NCBI GenBank assembly: GCA_017399325.1
Contig: JAFQDY010000093.1
Span: forward strand, 1 to 6,433
Direction: 5' to 3'
DNA length: 6,433 nt
DNA from: Oscillospiraceae bacterium
Lineage (GTDB): Bacteria; Bacillota; Clostridia; Oscillospirales; Oscillospiraceae
The position numbers and the translations under genes were made by a program. This document shows positions 1 to 6,240 of this stretch, piece by piece. Under the pieces are notes generated by a model. It ran no database searches. It was given only the letters and a program-made list of their open reading frames with translations, and had not been told where the DNA came from. Positions within the stretch are counted from its first letter, which is position 1, and each line of letters starts with the position of its first letter.

Positions 1-971
1 AAGACGGTTCGCTTTTGGGGCACAATACCGACTATTTCGGTTTTCAGTCGATGCTTAAACGCACAGGGTTGTCTGTCAGCGGCAAGAAGGTGCTTGTACT
101 GGGCAGCGGCGGCGCTTCCGCAACAGCGGTTGTTGTTTTGCAGGAATCAGGCGCAGATGTGGTTGTGATCTCCCGTTCCGGCCAGAACAATTATGAAAAC
201 ATTCAACTGCACAGCGATGCTGCAGTCATTGTCAATGCAACGCCTGTCGGTATGTATCCAAACGCAGGCAATTCCCCTGTAGATTTGTCCGGATTCTCAA
301 AATTGGAAGGGATACTGGACATTGTCTATAATCCTGCCCGCACACGCCTGATGTTGGATGCAGAGGCTATGGGCATTCCTGTTGAAAACGGGCTTTGGAT
401 GCTGGTTGCACAGGCAAAAGAAGCATCCGAACGGTTCACAGGAAATCAAATTGCAGACTCTGTCATTGCTGATGTGCATAGCGCGTTACGCAAGAAGATG
501 GAGAATATCGTGCTGATCGGTATGCCCGGTTGCGGAAAATCCACCATCGGTAAACTGCTTGCAGAGGAAACGGGCAAAACATTTGTGGATATGGATGCTG
601 AAATCGAGCGCGCTTCCGGAATGCAGATTCCCGATATTTTCGCAAAGTTCGGTGAAGAACATTTTCGCAAGTTGGAAACCGAAACGCTGGCCCAATTCGG
701 ACAGAAATCCGGTCTGGTGATTGCCACAGGCGGCGGTTGTGTAACAAGAGGAGAAAACCATTCTTTGCTGCATCAAAACGGTACGATCTACTGGATCAAG
801 CGGGATATTTCTTCCCTTCCCACAGACGGTCGGCCTCTTTCCCAATCCGGCAAATTAAACGAAATGTATTTTATCCGCAAACCCCTGTATGAACGCTTCG
901 CAGATATGGTTATAACAAACGACAGCACGCCCCAACAGGCCGCCGCAGAAATCGCGAAAGGATGGTTGTAA
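1..971 (+). CDS. aroE-aroK: Bifunctional shikimate dehydrogenase / shikimate kinase (AroE-AroK fusion), 5' partial
   Basis: One uninterrupted frame carries two enzymes: NADPH-dependent reduction of 3-dehydroshikimate to shikimate, then ATP-dependent phosphorylation to shikimate 3-phosphate (cytoplasmic, aromatic amino acid pathway). The frame is open from base 3, reading DGSLLGHNTDYFGF, so the gene begins upstream; the TTG at 15 is an internal Leu codon, not a start. Roughly 85-90 N-terminal AroE residues (substrate-binding lobe with the catalytic Lys) are missing. Visible AroE features are the catalytic-type Asp in NTD (nt 30-32), the glycine-rich nucleotide motif GSGGAS (102-119), SRSG in the place of the usual NRT, NATPVGMYP, DIVYNPART and NGLWMLVAQA. 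AroK begins near Met at 498 with Walker A GMPGCGKST (519-545), DMD (588-596), the shikimate-binding region FGEEHFRKLE, GGG (about 729-737), the lid motif RPL (831-839) and RKPLYERFAD. The kinase part is about 157 residues, which is complete. There is almost no linker. TAA stop at 969-971. Confidence 0.93.
   Translation, partial: DGSLLGHNTDYFGFQSMLKRTGLSVSGKKVLVLGSGGASATAVVVLQESGADVVVISRSGQNNYENIQLHSDAAVIVNATPVGMYPNAGNSPVDLSGFSKLEGILDIVYNPARTRLMLDAEAMGIPVENGLWMLVAQAKEASERFTGNQIADSVIADVHSALRKKMENIVLIGMPGCGKSTIGKLLAEETGKTFVDMDAEIERASGMQIPDIFAKFGEEHFRKLETETLAQFGQKSGLVIATGGGCVTRGENHSLLHQNGTIYWIKRDISSLPTDGRPLSQSGKLNEMYFIRKPLYERFADMVITNDSTPQQAAAEIAKGWL
957..962 (+). promoter_or_regulatory. Ribosome binding site of aroQ
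   Basis: AAAGGA lies inside the last codons of aroE-aroK, 10 bases before the aroQ ATG at 973. It supports that start and suggests translation of aroQ is coupled to the upstream gene. Confidence 0.6.
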
Positions 972-972
972 T

Positions 973-1407
973 ATGAAAATTCTTGTGTTGAACGGTCCGA
1001 ATATCAATATGCTTGGTATTCGGGAGCCGGGAATCTACGGAAAACAATCCTTTCAGGATCTATTATTCCTGCTTAAAGACACCGCAACAGAATTAGGCGT
1101 CGAATTTGAGCAGTACCAATCCAATCATGAAGGTGATCTGGTGGATAAAATTCAATCTGCATTTGGAAACGCCGATGGCATTGTGATCAATCCCGCCGCC
1201 TATACCCACACATCCATTGCCATTTTGGACGCATTGAAGTCTGTTGGCATTCCGGCAGTTGAGGTTCACATTTCCGATGTGGACGCAAGAGAATCCTTCC
1301 GTCAGATTTCCTACGCAGGACTTGCCTGCGAGAAGGCCATCAAAGGTCAAGGTATCGACGGCTACCGGCAGGCAATGGAATATCTAGTATTCAAATATAA
1401 AAAATAG
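973..1407 (+). CDS. aroQ: Type II 3-dehydroquinate dehydratase
   Basis: Cytoplasmic enzyme that dehydrates 3-dehydroquinate to 3-dehydroshikimate, the substrate of the AroE half of the preceding gene. At 144 residues it matches the small dodecameric type II family. Motifs in order: LNGPNINMLGIREPGIYG with the conserved Arg17 and catalytic-type Tyr22; QSNHEGDLVDKIQ (49-61); INPAAYTHTS (72-81) with Asn73 and His79; EVHISD (97-102) with His99; then RESFRQ containing Arg110; and GQGIDGYRQAM (125-135). All residues expected at the active site are present. The residue after HIS is Asp102, where the family usually has Asn. The ATG is one base after the upstream TAA and has its own Shine-Dalgarno, so it is an operon partner. 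The TAG stop lies inside the terminator stem. Confidence 0.96.
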   Translation: MKILVLNGPNINMLGIREPGIYGKQSFQDLLFLLKDTATELGVEFEQYQSNHEGDLVDKIQSAFGNADGIVINPAAYTHTSIAILDALKSVGIPAVEVHISDVDARESFRQISYAGLACEKAIKGQGIDGYRQAMEYLVFKYKK

Positions 1408-1437
1408 AAGTGCTGAACAGCACTTCTATTTTTTATA
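1396..1437. terminator. Symmetrical, probably bidirectional intrinsic terminator between convergent genes
   Basis: A perfect 20-bp inverted repeat has arms 1396-1415 and 1418-1437; the top of the hairpin would open to a GAAC tetraloop. The core AGAAGTGCTG/CAGCACTTCT is flanked by six A on the left and six T on the right. RNA from either strand therefore makes a hairpin ending in a U run, which suits both aroQ (plus) and the convergent acetyltransferase gene (minus). The aroQ TAG (1405-1407) and the acetyltransferase TAA (1433-1435, minus) both fall inside the arms. Termination in both directions is inferred from the symmetry. Confidence 0.85.
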
Positions 1438-1882
1438 ATCGATAACACATTGTACAACTGTTTTGTGTTACCGTTCCGTCAATGTATCTGGCAAAATCCG
1501 CATACATCTGAAATCCGCATTTTATATGCAGATCAAACGAGGCTTTGTTTTGCTTATTGATATGCGAATAAACGACCTTACAATCCGTTGTTTTCAAATG
1601 ATCCAGCAAATGAACCAAAAGGCGATAAGCATACCCCTTTCTTCGTTCATCGGGTGCCGTTTCAAGGGAATGCAACAGAAGACCGTCAACCCATTGTTCC
1701 AGTCTGGCAGCGGATTTATACTCTGCGCCCTCAATCCAAACTACATAAGCCGCATTGGGCTGCTGAAAGAAATCTTCACGAAGGTAGGACAGAAAATCCT
1801 GTTCGTCCCAACTATGCTCTTTATAAACAGAAAGCAGTTGTTCCGTATTCAATTCAGACAGAGATGTAACAATTTTAAACAT
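1433..1882 (-). CDS. GNAT family N-acetyltransferase, substrate unknown
   Basis: A 149-residue protein with the GCN5-related acetyltransferase fold; it would transfer an acetyl group from acetyl-CoA to an unidentified amine. The acetyl-CoA pyrophosphate-binding loop is seen as RRKGYA (80-85), fitting R/Q-x-x-G-x-G/A, after the beta-4-like LHSLETAPD. The C-terminal part HINKQNKASFDLHIKCGF (107-124) is the typical N-x(4-5)-S-x-x-LY-x-K-x-GF region, with His in place of the common Tyr. The ATG at 1882 is preferred because the fold starts there. A TTG at 1930 would add 16 residues without a better ribosome site. Neither start has a clear Shine-Dalgarno sequence, which is odd next to the strong sites of its neighbours. 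It is a single-gene unit, convergent with aroQ and 378 bases from tsaD, so it probably has its own promoter, but none could be called confidently. Confidence 0.85.
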   Translation of the reverse strand: MFKIVTSLSELNTEQLLSVYKEHSWDEQDFLSYLREDFFQQPNAAYVVWIEGAEYKSAARLEQWVDGLLLHSLETAPDERRKGYAYRLLVHLLDHLKTTDCKVVYSHINKQNKASFDLHIKCGFQMYADFARYIDGTVTQNSCTMCYRL

Positions 1883-1894
1883 AGTAAAATATTT

Positions 1895-1903
1895 TGTGTA
1901 TAA
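1895..1903 (-). promoter_or_regulatory. DnaA-box consensus match (TTATACACA)
   Basis: The minus strand reads TTATACACA, an exact match to TTATNCACA, 12 bases upstream of the acetyltransferase ATG and so in its leader or promoter. Binding by DnaA is inferred from the consensus only. Confidence 0.4.
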
Positions 1904-2085
1904 ATTCGATAAATATGCACTTTTATGCAAACATAATTTCGAACTGTAGTAGCAATATGCGCAAATGAATGCGAAATTTTCCTATTTGCAGCAATCGGCA
2001 AACGGCTACAAAATGTACCCAGATGCCCGAAGGAAACCAGATCTTCTGTGTCAAACAGGGTCGAAATCGATACATATGCACCCAG

Positions 2086-2094
2086 TTATTCACA
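2086..2094 (+). promoter_or_regulatory. DnaA-box consensus match (TTATTCACA)
   Basis: TTATTCACA is an exact match to TTATNCACA. It is in the same orientation as, and 21 bases (about two helical turns) from, the next site at 2107. A degenerate CACTCCACA lies directly between them (2095-2103). Confidence 0.4.
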
Positions 2095-2106
2095 CACTCC
2101 ACAGAT

Positions 2107-2115
2107 TTGTCCACA
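2107..2115 (+). promoter_or_regulatory. DnaA-box variant (TTGTCCACA)
   Basis: TTGTCCACA differs from TTATCCACA by one base; this variant is known as a functional DnaA box in some Gram-positive origins. It is followed by a short GC-rich piece (ACCCACGC) and then by the AT-rich part of the gap. Confidence 0.4.
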
Positions 2116-2199
2116 ACCCACGCCTAAAATGAATCGATAAAGTTGTGTTTTAATCGGAAATTTGCGCTATTTTTCGACATTTGCATATAAATTGCAAAA

Positions 2200-2244
2200 T
2201 ATACAAAAATCCAGAATGAATATACTCTTATTTTTATTCATTCT
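2200..2244 (-). terminator. Probable terminator of the cysS-polA-rimI-tsaD operon
   Basis: An inverted repeat AGAATGAATA/TATTCATTCT (2213-2222 / 2235-2244, 10 bp, 12-base loop) starts 16 bases past the tsaD stop. On the minus strand it is followed by GG and then a T-rich run (ATTTTTGTATATTTT). The stem is AT-rich and so weak. Its position and the T run fit an intrinsic terminator, but termination may be partial. Confidence 0.5.
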
Positions 2245-2260
2245 TATCCGATTTTTCCAA

Positions 2261-3277
2261 TTAAAGTGCTTCTCCCAGAATGGACTTCGTGGCGTATGCA
2301 TTGAGTTTCATATCGGCGATATTTCCGGCTAAGAACTCATAATAACCCTGCGCACCGATCATAGCGGCATTATCGCCACACAGAGAAAGGGGCGGTAAAT
2401 ACACCTCTGCGCCGAGGTCTGCGGCTGCAGATAAAATGTCAGCCCGGATCCGGGAGTTAGCCGCTACGCCGCCTGCAACGGCCAATTTCTTGTAGCCGGT
2501 TTGCTCCAGCGCCATTATGACCCGGGGCACCAGCGCATCGGACACTGCCTTGCAGAATGATGCGCAAAGGCTATTTGTATCTATCGTCTCCTCTACCTGC
2601 TCGGCGTGGTGGATCAAATTCAGCGTAGCCGTTTTCAGGCCCGAGAAACTCATATCGTATGGATTGGCGCCGGGATTCGGTCGCGGTAACGGGTATTTAC
2701 TGTCATCGCCCATTGAAGCAGCCTTGTCCAATGCCGCGCCGCCGGGATAAGGCATTCCAAGCACCCGACCAACTTTATCAAAGCACTCACCTGCCGCATC
2801 GTCCAGCGTCGTACCCAGAATCTCCATTTTGGTGTAATCCTGCACATCCACGATCATTGTGTGTCCGCCGGATACCACAAGGCACAGAAAAGGCGGTTTT
2901 AATTCAGGATATGCAATGTAGTTGGCCGCAATATGACCACGAATGTGGTGAACAGGGATCAACGGCTTATTCGTTGCCATTGCAACCGCCTTGGCAAAAT
3001 TCACACCTACAAGTACAGCGCCAATCAAACCAGGCGCATAGGTAACCGCAATTCCGTCAATTTGGTCGCGGGTGAGTTGCGCCTTTTCAAGTGCCTGATC
3101 AGCAAGGGCATAGATAGCCTCAATGTGCATTCTAGATGCAATTTCCGGCACAACGCCGCCGTAGATCCGATGCAAATCCACTTGAGATGCAATACAATCG
3201 GTGAGCACTTCTCTGCCGTCTTTTACAATAGCAACAGCAGTCTCATCGCAGGAAGATTCGATTGCTAAAATATTCAC
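2261..3277 (-). CDS. tsaD: tRNA N6-adenosine threonylcarbamoyltransferase TsaD
   Basis: Transfers the threonylcarbamoyl group from threonylcarbamoyl-AMP to A37 of ANN-decoding tRNAs (t6A), working in the cytoplasm with TsaB and TsaE. At 338 residues it is full length for the Kae1/TsaD family (ASKHA fold). Motifs: IESSCDETAVA (6-16), PEIASRMH (44-51), the metal region HHIRGH (110-115) with His111 and His115, VVSGGHT (134-140), TLDDAAGECFDKVGR (157-171), SFSGLKTA (210-217), AVAGGVAANSRIR (266-278) and CGDNAAMIG (300-308) with the third metal ligand Asp302. Residue 113 is Arg where Glu is usual. The start is GTG, overlapping the rimI stop as GTGA, with a strong Shine-Dalgarno 8 bases away. It is the last gene of the operon. 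The usual companions tsaB and tsaE are not next to it and must be elsewhere. Confidence 0.97.
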   Translation of the reverse strand: MNILAIESSCDETAVAIVKDGREVLTDCIASQVDLHRIYGGVVPEIASRMHIEAIYALADQALEKAQLTRDQIDGIAVTYAPGLIGAVLVGVNFAKAVAMATNKPLIPVHHIRGHIAANYIAYPELKPPFLCLVVSGGHTMIVDVQDYTKMEILGTTLDDAAGECFDKVGRVLGMPYPGGAALDKAASMGDDSKYPLPRPNPGANPYDMSFSGLKTATLNLIHHAEQVEETIDTNSLCASFCKAVSDALVPRVIMALEQTGYKKLAVAGGVAANSRIRADILSAAADLGAEVYLPPLSLCGDNAAMIGAQGYYEFLAGNIADMKLNAYATKSILGEAL

Positions 3278-3714
3278 TTGCGCAACTCCTTTCTTAGAAT
3301 CAGCGCGTCTTCACGGGGATTTCTGTAGTAATTGGGCCGTTTACCAACCTGCTGAAAACCCAATTTCTCATACATGGAAATCGCAGGTCCATTGGAAACG
3401 CGCACCTCCAACAGCAGCGCGATCACATTGTTTTTTGACAAATAGTCTGTGAGCGCATTCACAAGGGCCTGTCCGATGCCACGCTTTCGATAATTGGGCG
3501 CTACCGCGATATTCATCATATCTGCCGCATCTAAAACCGACTGTGAGCCCACATAGCCCGCCACAATACCGTCCAATTCCGCTACGAGCCAATAAGAAAG
3601 CGGATTGACCAGTTCATATGCGATACTATCTGCGCTCCATGGGTCGGAAAAGCAGACCTTTTCCAGTTCCGCGATCGCTGCAACATCGGACGGAATCATT
3701 TTTCTGATAATCAT
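3274..3714 (-). CDS. rimI: Ribosomal protein S18-alanine N-acetyltransferase RimI
   Basis: GNAT enzyme that acetylates the N-terminal alanine of ribosomal protein S18 with acetyl-CoA in the cytoplasm. It has 146 residues, the usual RimI length. The acetyl-CoA loop is RKRGIG (76-81) after MNIAVAPNY. Glu103 (in LEVRVSN) and Tyr115 (in SMYEKLGF) sit at the positions described as catalytic in enterobacterial RimI, and the RimI-type end GKRPNYYRNPREDALIL (124-140) is present. The ATG directly abuts the polA TAA; a GAGG ribosome site 8 bases upstream lies within the polA end. The last four bases overlap the tsaD GTG. The rimI-tsaD pairing is common in bacteria and supports this name over a generic GNAT, although in some bacteria RimI homologues act more broadly. 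Confidence 0.92.
   Translation of the reverse strand: MIIRKMIPSDVAAIAELEKVCFSDPWSADSIAYELVNPLSYWLVAELDGIVAGYVGSQSVLDAADMMNIAVAPNYRKRGIGQALVNALTDYLSKNNVIALLLEVRVSNGPAISMYEKLGFQQVGKRPNYYRNPREDALILRKELRK
3286..3290 (-). promoter_or_regulatory. Ribosome binding site deciding the GTG start of tsaD
   Basis: The minus strand reads AAAGGAG then TTGCGCAA (8 bases) then GTG. The site sits inside the last rimI codons and fixes the GTG at 3277 as the start, giving the expected N-terminus MNILAIESSCDET. Confidence 0.8.
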
Positions 3715-6240
3715 TTATTTCGCCTCATACCAACTGTTTCCCCACTTGGCTTCTGCCAAAAGGGGTACTTGCAGCGTCGCCACCTGCTCCATTTTCTCGC
3801 TGATCAGGCGGGAAACATCCTCCGCGATTTCCTTGGGACATTCCACGATCAATTCGTCGTGGACCTGCAGAAGAAGTCTTGCTTCCGGATATTGTTCCGA
3901 AAGCGCCTTATCCACCTGGATCATTGCCAGTTTGATCAGGTCTGCCGCGCTGCCCTGAATGGGTGTATTCAGCGCGATCCGTTCCGCGCCCTGTCTGATG
4001 TTGAAATTAGAACTTTTCAGTTCAGGAATATACCGGCGGCGGCCATACAGGGTTTGGGTATAGCCGTTTTCCCGGGCATCGTCGACCACTTTTTTCATAT
4101 AGGCCTTCACGCCCCGGTAGTTTTCCAAATAACTGTCAATATAGGACTTGGCTTCGTAACGGCTGACACCGATGTCCTCTGCCAAAGAGAACTCGGAAAT
4201 GCCATAGACAATGCCGAAGTTGACCGCCTTTGCGTGACGGCGCTGTAGAGGTGTCACATCCTCGGCAGGCACATTGAATACCTGCGAAGCCGTGGCCGTG
4301 TGAATATCCATACCACTGCGGAATGCCTCCAACATCGTTTCGTCATTTGCAATATGGGCCAGCACACGCAATTCGATCTGACTGTAGTCCGCATCCACCA
4401 GCACATGACCTGCCTTGGGAATAAACATTTTGCGAATCTCTGCGCCCAGATCCGAACGCACAGGGATATTCTGTAGGTTGGGTTCTGTAGAGGAAAGGCG
4501 GCCGGTGGCAGTTACCAAATTTTGGAATGTGGTGTGGATTCTGCCGTCAGCGCCGATGGCATGCATCAGTCCGTCGGCGTAGGTGGACTTCAGTTTTGTG
4601 AGCATACGGTAGTCCATAATCGCAGAGACGATAGGGTGCTTGCCCTTCAATTTCTCTAACACATCTGCATTGGTTGAATAGCCGGTCTTGGTCTTCTTCA
4701 CAGGGGGCAGACCCAGTTTTTCAAACAGAAGTTCCCCCAACTGCTTCGTGGAATTGATGTTGAACGGGCCATTGGAATAACTGAAGATCAGTGTTTCGCA
4801 ATCGGAAATTCGCTGGGAAAGCATTTCGCCAAAGGCCTTCAGTTGGGCAGAATCAATGTCTACACCAACACATTCCATCTTGTACAGGACTCTGCATAAG
4901 GGCAGTTCGATGTTGTAGTAAAGGTCCTGCATCCCCTGCTTTTCCAATTCCGCATCCAACATGGGATACAAATTCCACAACGCCTGGGCGCAAGCGCCGG
5001 CATCGTTATCATCCACAGTAACGCCCAAATAATTGGTAGCCAGTTTGGATACAGGGTAATCCGATGCAGAGGGATTCAAATTATAGCCCGCAAGAGCCGT
5101 ATCAAAGGCCAAACCGTCCCAGGCAATACCCATATCGGACAACATATGCATCAACGACTTGGTATCGTGGCCGATATGATCGCCTTTGGGAATAGATGCG
5201 CCCATCTGTGCCTCCATAGGAGTAAGAACGCATACGCCCTCTTTACACGCAACACCCAGTGTTCCGTCGGGTGCTACATAAATGGCACATTGGGTTTCTA
5301 TATCCGGCAGGCAGGAAAGGCTCGGCAACTGCTCCATTTTCTTCTCCGGTTGCTTTTCAGCAATACCTGCGCCAGCCAAACCGTATCTGTCGATCAGTTT
5401 CACAAACTCCAGTTTTTGGAAGATTGCATACAGTTCCGGCTTGTTATAGGGCATCACGATGGCGTCTTCCGGTGCAAAGTCGATAGGTGCGTTGCAGCGA
5501 ATCGTAGCCAGATCGTAGGACAGATAGGCGCTGTCCTTGCCGGATTCCAGTTTCTCACGCAGTTTGGGGCGAATGGATTCATCGTCAAGATTTTCATAGA
5601 TGCCGTCCAAAGTGCCGAATTTCAGCAGCAGTTCCGTTGCGGTTTTCGGGCCGACACCGGGAACACCGGGAATATTGTCGGAACTGTCGCCCATCAGTGC
5701 CTTTAAGTCCACCATTTTCTTGGGTTCGAAGCCATATTCTTCCGTGAATTTTGCTCTGTCATACAAGGTGGCCGTGGTTTGACCCGGCTTGGAGATCACC
5801 AGTTTTACATGGACATTATCGTCGATCAGTTGCAAACTGTCCCGGTCGCCGGTAACGATCACACATTCCCAGCCGTTATTGCTGCAAATTTGACCAACAG
5901 TTCCGATCACATCATCGGCTTCCCATCCCTGACACTCGTAGATGGGAATGTTCATAGCCTTCAGCACCTGCTTCATCAGCGGCATTTGCTGGACAAGTTC
6001 TTCCGGCATACCGTGGCGATTTGCCTTATATCCCTCGTATTTTTCATGTCGGAATGTGGGGCCGTGCAGATCAAAGGAGACGCAGACTGCATCCGGCTGT
6101 TCCTCTTTTTCTATACGCTCCAGAATGTTCAGAAAGCCGTAAATTGCATGGGTGTAGAGCCCCTCACGCGTGGTCAGGGGCCGCACACCAAAAAAGGCTC
6201 TGTTTATTACACTGTTTCCGTCAAGAATCAGCAGTTTCAT
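3715..6240 (-). CDS. polA: DNA polymerase I (family A), proofreading domain degenerate
   Basis: Repair and Okazaki-fragment polymerase with a 5' nuclease that removes RNA primers. With the chosen start it has 841 residues. The N-terminal 5'-3' nuclease (about 1-290) has its acidic metal ligands: LILDGNS, EADDVIGT, VTGDRDS, LMGDSSDN, then the helix-hairpin-helix GVPGVGPKTA. The middle region (about 310-440) has the place of the 3'-5' exonuclease but lacks DxE motif I (reads IYVAPDGTL), and motif II reads GHDTKSLMHML, so proofreading is probably absent, as in Bacillus and Thermus enzymes. The polymerase domain has TATGRLSSTEPNLQNIP, motif A DADYSQIELR (catalytic Asp about 618), motif B RRHAKAVNFGIVYG and motif C QVHDEL (Asp about 795). 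The start at 6240 gives MKLLILDGNS, overlaps the cysS stop as ATGA and has GGAG 6 bases upstream; an ATG at 6252 would add four residues. Confidence 0.97.
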   Translation of the reverse strand: MKLLILDGNSVINRAFFGVRPLTTREGLYTHAIYGFLNILERIEKEEQPDAVCVSFDLHGPTFRHEKYEGYKANRHGMPEELVQQMPLMKQVLKAMNIPIYECQGWEADDVIGTVGQICSNNGWECVIVTGDRDSLQLIDDNVHVKLVISKPGQTTATLYDRAKFTEEYGFEPKKMVDLKALMGDSSDNIPGVPGVGPKTATELLLKFGTLDGIYENLDDESIRPKLREKLESGKDSAYLSYDLATIRCNAPIDFAPEDAIVMPYNKPELYAIFQKLEFVKLIDRYGLAGAGIAEKQPEKKMEQLPSLSCLPDIETQCAIYVAPDGTLGVACKEGVCVLTPMEAQMGASIPKGDHIGHDTKSLMHMLSDMGIAWDGLAFDTALAGYNLNPSASDYPVSKLATNYLGVTVDDNDAGACAQALWNLYPMLDAELEKQGMQDLYYNIELPLCRVLYKMECVGVDIDSAQLKAFGEMLSQRISDCETLIFSYSNGPFNINSTKQLGELLFEKLGLPPVKKTKTGYSTNADVLEKLKGKHPIVSAIMDYRMLTKLKSTYADGLMHAIGADGRIHTTFQNLVTATGRLSSTEPNLQNIPVRSDLGAEIRKMFIPKAGHVLVDADYSQIELRVLAHIANDETMLEAFRSGMDIHTATASQVFNVPAEDVTPLQRRHAKAVNFGIVYGISEFSLAEDIGVSRYEAKSYIDSYLENYRGVKAYMKKVVDDARENGYTQTLYGRRRYIPELKSSNFNIRQGAERIALNTPIQGSAADLIKLAMIQVDKALSEQYPEARLLLQVHDELIVECPKEIAEDVSRLISEKMEQVATLQVPLLAEAKWGNSWYEAK
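3723..3726 (-). promoter_or_regulatory. Ribosome binding site of rimI
   Basis: GAGG on the minus strand lies 8 bases before the rimI ATG, inside the final codons of polA. It supports the ATG at 3714, which abuts the polA stop codon. Confidence 0.65.

Larger units (their letters stand above)
1883..2260. other. Intergenic region, AT-rich, with DnaA-box-like sites
   Basis: No credible gene was found in these 378 bases. They separate the 5' end of the acetyltransferase gene from the 3' end of tsaD. The stretch holds three DnaA-box-like 9-mers (1895-1903, 2086-2094, 2107-2115), a strongly AT-rich part from about 2125 to 2260, a short hairpin TTTGCA/TGCAAA (2180-2185 / 2193-2198) and a weak terminator-like hairpin behind tsaD. 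The promoter of the acetyltransferase gene must lie here too, but no clean -35/-10 pair with 17-base spacing was recognised. A 63-codon frame on the minus strand (1923-2114) looks spurious. Confidence 0.6.

Noticed and set aside
15..17. TTG at 15 as start codon of the first gene
   Set aside because: The frame is open to base 3, and the residues before it (DGSL) belong to the conserved AroE segment before NTD, so the gene is cut by the window edge.
486..500. Frameshift or assembly error joining aroE and aroK
   Set aside because: The frame is continuous and both domains are complete at the junction; a genuine fusion explains it better.
1923..2114. 63-codon minus-strand frame starting with GTG in the gap
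   Set aside because: No ribosome site, odd composition (many Trp, Arg, Phe), no recognisable domain, and it runs across the DnaA-like sites.
2180..2198. TTTGCA/TGCAAA hairpin as a terminator or operator
   Set aside because: Only 6 bp with a 7-base loop in AT-rich DNA; likely chance.
1880..2260. Main chromosomal replication origin
   Set aside because: Only three box-like sites, no dnaA/dnaN nearby, and tsaD and aroQ are both transcribed toward the site, unlike leading-strand genes at an origin. Kept only as a DnaA-box cluster.
3907..3915. TTATCCACC in polA as a further DnaA box
   Set aside because: One mismatch at a key position, isolated and inside a coding sequence.
3769..5706. Long plus-strand open frames opposite polA (for example 3769-4248 and 5146-5706)
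   Set aside because: They are antisense shadows of a fully recognised gene, with no motifs and no ribosome sites.
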